From Propionibacteriaceae bacterium (GTDB lineage: Bacteria; Actinomycetota; Actinomycetes; Propionibacteriales; Propionibacteriaceae), in NCBI GenBank assembly GCA_003153855.1, contig PMBM01000088.1, positions 3,174 through 11,156 on the forward strand: a stretch of 7,983 bases of DNA. Direction: 5' to 3'. Of the stretch, positions 4,864-7,983 are shown in pieces. Under the pieces are notes generated by a model. It did no database searches, was not told where the DNA came from, and was given only the letters and a program-made list of their open reading frames with translations. A program made the position numbers and the translations under genes. The first letter of the stretch is position 1. The number at the start of each line of letters is the position of its first letter.

Positions 4864-6090
4864 TTACTGCATCGGCGCCTGACCCGCGTTCGGGTCGGAG
4901 ACGACGACGGACTTGACGATCTTGTCGGCGATCGTCTGGCGCTTGGAGTCCCACAGCGGGAAGAGCCAGCCGACGTAGCAGATGACGCTGTCGACGATGT
5001 GGGCGACAAGACGGAGGATGCCGGTTCCGGCGCCCAGGGGCTGACCCGTGGCCTCGGAGACGAGCTTGGTCTTGGCGATCTTGCGGCCGAGCGAGTAGCC
5101 CGTGGTGCCGGCCTGGTAGCCGGAGTTCCACACGACGAACGCGATCTCGGCGACCCACAGGACGAAGGTCAGGAGGCTGGAGATGCCGCCGTTGCCGAGG
5201 TTCCCGATGATCGACGCGAGGATCGAGTACACGATGCCGGGAGCCAGGTAGTCGATGAGCCAGCCCAGTGCGCGGTTGCCGAACGTGGCGAGCTCCGGCG
5301 TGGCGCTCGCGTAGCCGGCGTCGTACCCGTAGGCGGACACGGCGCCCGTGTTCGGGTAACCGGCGCCGTACGTCGGGGCAGGCGTTGCACCGTACGCGGC
5401 GTTGGGGTCCTGGTAGCCCTCGGAGGTCTGGCCGTAGCCGGTCGCACCGTACTGTCCGGGCTGGGACTGGCCGTAGCCACCGGCCGCACCGTAGGCACCC
5501 TGGCTCGGGTCGGTGTAGCCGCTGCCCGCTGCCGGGTCAGGAGCGCTGCCGTAGCTGCCGGCCGCCGGGGCGGCCCCGTAGGACGGCGTCGAGCCGTACG
5601 CGGGGGTGCTGGGGTCGGTGCCGTAGCTGGGCGCTGCACCGTACGACGGGGTCGTCGAGTCAGGAGCGGTATAGCCCGTGGCGGGCGTCCCATACGACGG
5701 GGTCGTCGAGTCCGGTGCGGTGTAGCCGCCGGTCGCGGGCGTCCCGTACGAGGGGGTGCTCGGGTCGGGCGTCCCATAGGACGGAGCCGCGCCGTAGGAG
5801 GGCGTCGTCGAGTCGGGAGCCGTGTAGCCGCCGCCGGCAGGTGCGCCGTACGTCGGTGCGGGGTCCGGTGCCGAGTAGCTGGGCGTGCTCGAGGCGGGCG
5901 AGGCGGGCTGGCCGGCGTCGGGCAGGCCGTACGTCGGCGTGGTGTAGGTGGGGCTCGTGTACGAGCCGGTGCCGGGGGCCTCCGGTGCGGGGGGAGCCGG
6001 GGGCGCCTGCGGATCGGGTGCCGAGGGCTGCCCGTACGGCGGCTGGGGCTGGCTCGGGTTGGCCGGGTCGTTCCAGTTCTCGTTGCTCAC
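4864..6090 (-). CDS. RDD-family membrane protein with long Tyr/Pro/Gly repeat N-terminus
   Basis: A 408-residue protein. It starts at GTG 6090 with GAGAGGA 5 nt upstream. Residues 1 to about 265 are low-complexity, rich in Pro, Tyr, Gly, Ala, Ser and Thr, with seven PSYG motifs and three APDSTTPSYG units. The RDD domain follows (about 268-397): NRALGWLIDYL in TM1, TM2 at about 304-326, the TGYSLGRKIAKTKLV loop, TM3 at about 357-380, and the closing DSKRQTIADKIVKSVVV. RDD proteins are small three-helix membrane proteins of mostly unknown role; some have been linked to ion transport. Pro/Tyr-rich N-terminal tails are common in actinobacterial RDD proteins, but this one is long. The N-terminal tail should be cytoplasmic. 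It is transcribed away from the DUF2752 gene and ends at the shared terminator. Confidence 0.9.
   Translation of the reverse strand: MSNENWNDPANPSQPQPPYGQPSAPDPQAPPAPPAPEAPGTGSYTSPTYTTPTYGLPDAGQPASPASSTPSYSAPDPAPTYGAPAGGGYTAPDSTTPSYGAAPSYGTPDPSTPSYGTPATGGYTAPDSTTPSYGTPATGYTAPDSTTPSYGAAPSYGTDPSTPAYGSTPSYGAAPAAGSYGSAPDPAAGSGYTDPSQGAYGAAGGYGQSQPGQYGATGYGQTSEGYQDPNAAYGATPAPTYGAGYPNTGAVSAYGYDAGYASATPELATFGNRALGWLIDYLAPGIVYSILASIIGNLGNGGISSLLTFVLWVAEIAFVVWNSGYQAGTTGYSLGRKIAKTKLVSEATGQPLGAGTGILRLVAHIVDSVICYVGWLFPLWDSKRQTIADKIVKSVVVSDPNAGQAPMQ
5641..5832 (-). repeat. In-gene degenerate tandem repeat encoding APDSTTPSYG units
   Basis: Three copies of a roughly 36-39 bp unit lie at about 5641-5676, 5692-5730 and 5794-5832 inside the RDD gene. 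Each encodes GYTAPDSTTPSYG on the minus strand. They share GTCGTCGAGT plus flanking bases but differ at synonymous sites, so the duplication is not very recent or has been kept by selection on the protein. Confidence 0.8.
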
Positions 6091-6186
6091 GTTGATCCTC
6101 TCGAGGACGGATGTGACACCCGGTGTTTCTGGTTGCCCTCACGAGCGCCCCCACGGTGCCATTGCCGTTTACTGTAGTGCATTGCC

Positions 6187-6606
6187 ATGGTCACGGACTG
6201 GAGCATCGACAAGCCAATCTCGGCCCGAGAAGCACTTTTCCGGGTCGGTTCCGTCGGGGTGGTCGGATTCGGGGTCGGAGCGGTACATCTCGTGACGGGG
6301 TTCGGACTTCCGTGCCCCTTCCGTGCCCTCACCGGGTGGCTGTGTCCCCTCTGCGGAGGCACTCACATGGCCGAAGCGCTGCTGCGTGGGGACGTGGTCG
6401 CAGCCTGGGTCGCGAACCCTCTGGCACTGGTCGTGGCGGCCCTGGTCGCCGGCCGCGCCGTGGGCTGGACCGTCGAGCTCGTACGCGACCCGCACGGCCT
6501 GCCACGTCGATGGCTGCCGGCCTCCTGGCACCGGCACTGGTTCGCAGCGTTCGTCGTCATCTCGTGCCTGTATGTGCTGGTGAGGAACCTGCTCCCGCTC
6601 AGCTGA
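6187..6606 (+). CDS. DUF2752 family membrane protein
   Basis: A 139-residue membrane protein. The DUF2752 signature is CPFRALTGWLCPLCGGTH (residues 43-60), with C43 and the C53-x2-C56 pair, followed by ALLRGDVVAAWVANPLAL. Three hydrophobic segments are visible: about 20-39, 70-98 and 118-137. Family members are short integral membrane proteins of unknown function; the Cys pair suggests metal binding or redox activity but is not proven. ATG 6187 has no clear Shine-Dalgarno, so a leaderless or weakly translated message is possible. It is divergent from the RDD gene (96-nt shared upstream region) and is followed by the nrdR control region 186 nt long. Confidence 0.88.
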   Translation: MVTDWSIDKPISAREALFRVGSVGVVGFGVGAVHLVTGFGLPCPFRALTGWLCPLCGGTHMAEALLRGDVVAAWVANPLALVVAALVAGRAVGWTVELVRDPHGLPRRWLPASWHRHWFAAFVVISCLYVLVRNLLPLS

Positions 6607-6638
6607 TCGCCCGACACGCCGCGACGTGCGCGTAGCCA

Positions 6639-6667
6639 TTGACTTGTGACCGATCCCGGGGCAAGAT
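6639..6667 (+). promoter_or_regulatory. Candidate upstream nrdR promoter
   Basis: -35 TTGACT (6639-6644), 17-nt spacer, -10-like CAAGAT (6662-6667). The -35 is strong and the -10 weak. It abuts the NrdR-type operator, so a repressor there would block it. Confidence 0.4.
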
Positions 6668-6701
6668 CACTACATCTAGTGGTTACACAGATGTAGTTAT
6701 C
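6665..6701. promoter_or_regulatory. NrdR-type operator: large inverted repeat with two box-like sites
   Basis: TCACTACATCTAGTGG (6667-6682) closely fits the NrdR-box pattern, an A/T-centred palindrome with CAC...GTG ends. A second, oppositely oriented site reads TAACTACATCTGTGTA on the minus strand (6684-6699). Together they form arms GATCACTACATCT (6665-6677) and AGATGTAGTTATC (6689-6701), complementary at 12 of 13 positions around 11 nt. The position upstream of nrdR-nrdJ supports autoregulated NrdR control. NrdR boxes typically occur in pairs; this spacing is shorter than I expect. Confidence 0.7.
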
Positions 6702-6714
6702 CCACGGGTAGAGG

Positions 6715-6720
6715 TATACT
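6715..6720 (+). promoter_or_regulatory. Candidate downstream -10 element for nrdR
   Basis: TATACT is a 5/6 match to TATAAT, 72 nt before the nrdR ATG. No good -35 exists 16-18 nt upstream; that slot is occupied by the right half of the inverted-repeat operator. An activator-free weak promoter or a repressor-overlapped one is possible. Confidence 0.4.
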
Positions 6721-6792
6721 TCCACAGGATGTACGCACCTCATCCACTGCTCTGTCCACAGCGGGGCATCACGGCAAGGAAGGAGACAGGCC

Positions 6793-7248
6793 ATGTTCTG
6801 CCCGTACTGCAAGCACACCGACTCACGTGTCCTGGACTCCCGCGTCTCCGAGGACGGGTCCAGCATCCGGCGTCGGAGGCAGTGCCCCGCGTGCGAGCGG
6901 AGGTTCACGACCGTCGAGCAGACACAGCTCGTCGTCGTGAAGCGATCCGGCGTCGTCGAGCCGTTCGCTCGCGACAAGGTCGTCGCAGGTGTCCGCAAGG
7001 CCTGCAAGGGCCGTCCGGTCAGCGAGGACGACCTCGCGCGGCTCGGCCAGCAGGTCGAGGACTCGCTGAGGGCATGCGGGCAGGCGGAGATCAACGCGGA
7101 GGACATCGGCCTGGCGATCCTGCCGCCGCTTCGACGGCTCGACGCCGTGGCGTACCTCCGCTTCGCCTCCGTCTACCGCCATTACGACACCGTCGACGAC
7201 TTCGAGCACGCCATCGCGGAACTCCGCACAGGCCTGCAGCCCGTCTGA
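6793..7248 (+). CDS. nrdR: NrdR, ATP-cone zinc-ribbon repressor of ribonucleotide reductase genes
   Basis: A 151-residue, full-length NrdR. The zinc ribbon ligands are C3, C6, C31 and C34, with the family-specific RRRRQCPAC and RRFTTVE. Residues about 46-136 are the ATP-cone ([17 protein letters not shown] at its start, [10 protein letters not shown] near its end), which senses ATP versus dATP and controls DNA binding to NrdR boxes. The start is ATG 6793 with AAGGAG 7 nt upstream. It is followed on the same strand by nrdJ after 79 nt, the standard actinobacterial nrdR-nrdJ pair. An NrdR-like operator lies 92 nt upstream, implying autorepression and joint control of nrdJ. Confidence 0.97.
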   Translation: MFCPYCKHTDSRVLDSRVSEDGSSIRRRRQCPACERRFTTVEQTQLVVVKRSGVVEPFARDKVVAGVRKACKGRPVSEDDLARLGQQVEDSLRACGQAEINAEDIGLAILPPLRRLDAVAYLRFASVYRHYDTVDDFEHAIAELRTGLQPV

Positions 7249-7262
7249 CGAAACTGTCAGAC
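7243..7262 (+). other. Hairpin over the nrdR stop codon
   Basis: GTCTGAC (7243-7249) and GTCAGAC (7256-7262) pair perfectly around a GAAACT loop. The nrdR stop TGA (7246-7248) lies in the left arm. It is short and has no following U tract. It could reduce readthrough into nrdJ, protect the processed nrdR mRNA end, or be chance. Confidence 0.45.
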
Positions 7263-7327
7263 ACCACCGCAACACTCATCCCTACGAACACTTTTTCGGG
7301 CCCGCGCGGCCAGTCAGAGAGGCGATC

Positions 7328-7983
7328 ATGACCGAGACGACCACCAAGTCGAGGGCACGCAACAAGGGCAACGGGCTCACCATCGAGCGCGTGTACACGA
7401 CGCCCGGCGTGCATCCGTACGACGAGGTCACCTGGGAGCGCCGCGACGTGGTGCAGACCAACTGGAAGACAGGCGAGACCGTCTTCGAGCAGCGCGGCGT
7501 CGAGTTCCCGTCGACCTGGAGCGTCAACGCGTCGACGATCGTCACGACCAAGTACTTCCGGGGCGCGCTCGGCACGGAGCAGCGCGAGACGAGCCTCCGT
7601 CAGCTCATCGACCGCGTGGTGAGGAAGTACCGCGCGGCGGGCGAGGAGAACGCCTACTTCGCGACTCCAGCCGACGCGGACACGTTCGAGCACGAGCTCG
7701 CGTACATGCTTCTGAACCAGGTGTTCTCGTTCAACTCCCCGGTGTGGTTCAACGTCGGCACCGCGAGCCCGCAGCAGGTCAGCGCCTGCTTCATCTTGAG
7801 CGTCGACGACTCGATCGACTCGATCCTGAACTGGTACCGCGAGGAGGGCTTCATCTTCAAGGGCGGCTCCGGCGCGGGCCTCAACCTGTCGCGGATCCGC
7901 TCGAGCAAGGAGCTGCTCTCGAGCGGCGGCACGGCCTCAGGGCCGGTGTCGTTCATGCGCGGCGCCGACGCGTCCGCGGGCAC
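7328..7983 (+). CDS. nrdJ: Vitamin B12-dependent (class II) ribonucleotide reductase, N-terminal part
   Basis: The first 218 codons of NrdJ, which runs off the window; the family is usually about 900-1000 residues. The enzyme makes deoxyribonucleotides using adenosylcobalamin as radical source, with or without oxygen. ATG 7328 has AGAGAGG 5 nt upstream. Family landmarks: a basic start, VQTNWKTGETVFEQRGVEFP, FSFNSPVWFNVG (133-144), then SACFILSVDDSIDSI, where C154 is the expected first active-site cysteine of the redox pair, and FKGGSGAGLNLSRIRS (177-192). The frame is intact throughout. It follows nrdR by 79 nt with no obvious separate promoter and no room for a cobalamin riboswitch, so NrdR-controlled co-transcription is likely. 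Confidence 0.96.
   Translation, partial: MTETTTKSRARNKGNGLTIERVYTTPGVHPYDEVTWERRDVVQTNWKTGETVFEQRGVEFPSTWSVNASTIVTTKYFRGALGTEQRETSLRQLIDRVVRKYRAAGEENAYFATPADADTFEHELAYMLLNQVFSFNSPVWFNVGTASPQQVSACFILSVDDSIDSILNWYREEGFIFKGGSGAGLNLSRIRSSKELLSSGGTASGPVSFMRGADASAG

Noticed and set aside
5641..5832. CRISPR-like repeat array
   Set aside because: The repeats are in frame within a low-complexity protein, degenerate, and lack uniform spacers.
4831..6177. 448-codon plus-strand open frame opposite the RDD gene
   Set aside because: Arg/Gly/Val-rich shadow produced by the GC-rich repeat on the other strand; the minus strand has a clear RDD domain and ribosome binding site.
7249..7327. Cobalamin riboswitch before nrdJ
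   Set aside because: 79 nt is too short and no B12-box-like sequence is seen.

Overview
The window is GC-rich (GC-rich third codon positions throughout) and reads as chromosomal DNA of a high-GC actinomycete. The evidence is an actinobacterial-type LexA, SOS operators of the TCGAAC-N4-GTTCGA class, an NrdR-NrdJ (B12-dependent ribonucleotide reductase) pair, and a DUF2752 protein. The gene order lexA / small SOS membrane gene / nrdR / nrdJ matches the lexA neighbourhood of many Actinomycetota. I cannot assign a genus; Propionibacteriales or Micrococcales relatives are plausible but unproven.

Layout. (1) 1-2386, plus strand: the C-terminal part of a DinG/YoaA-type superfamily 2 helicase runs without a stop codon into a small Rho-N/DUF7218-like protein. 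That protein is followed, 1 nt after its stop, by a PYROXD2/phytoene-dehydrogenase-like FAD oxidoreductase. (2) 2414-4247, minus strand: a small hypothetical protein, lexA, and a three-segment membrane protein with a Ser/Thr/Pro-rich tail. (3) 4413-4760, plus strand: an SOS promoter with one weak and one perfect LexA box drives a 90-residue single-pass membrane protein. It sits where other actinobacteria encode LysM-type SOS division inhibitors, but it has no LysM domain. (4) 4815-4846: a perfect 14-bp stem terminator between convergent genes. (5) 4864-6090, minus strand: an RDD membrane protein behind a roughly 265-residue Tyr/Pro/Gly repeat region. (6) 6187-6606, plus strand: a DUF2752 membrane protein. 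(7) 6607-7983, plus strand: an NrdR-type operator, nrdR, and the first 218 codons of nrdJ.

Common theme. Much of the window concerns DNA damage and DNA precursor supply: a damage-type helicase, the SOS repressor, an SOS-induced membrane protein that is a candidate division inhibitor, and the dNTP-sensing repressor NrdR with its likely target reductase. lexA and the small SOS gene share one promoter design: TTGATT, 17 nt, then the -10, with a LexA box overlapping the -35. The -10 of lexA is 7 nt from its ATG, so lexA is probably translated from a leaderless mRNA. The most novel items are the LysM-less SOS gene, the helicase/Rho-N in-frame junction beside a G6 run, the large inverted repeat in front of nrdR, and the AT-hook-like N-terminal extension of LexA.
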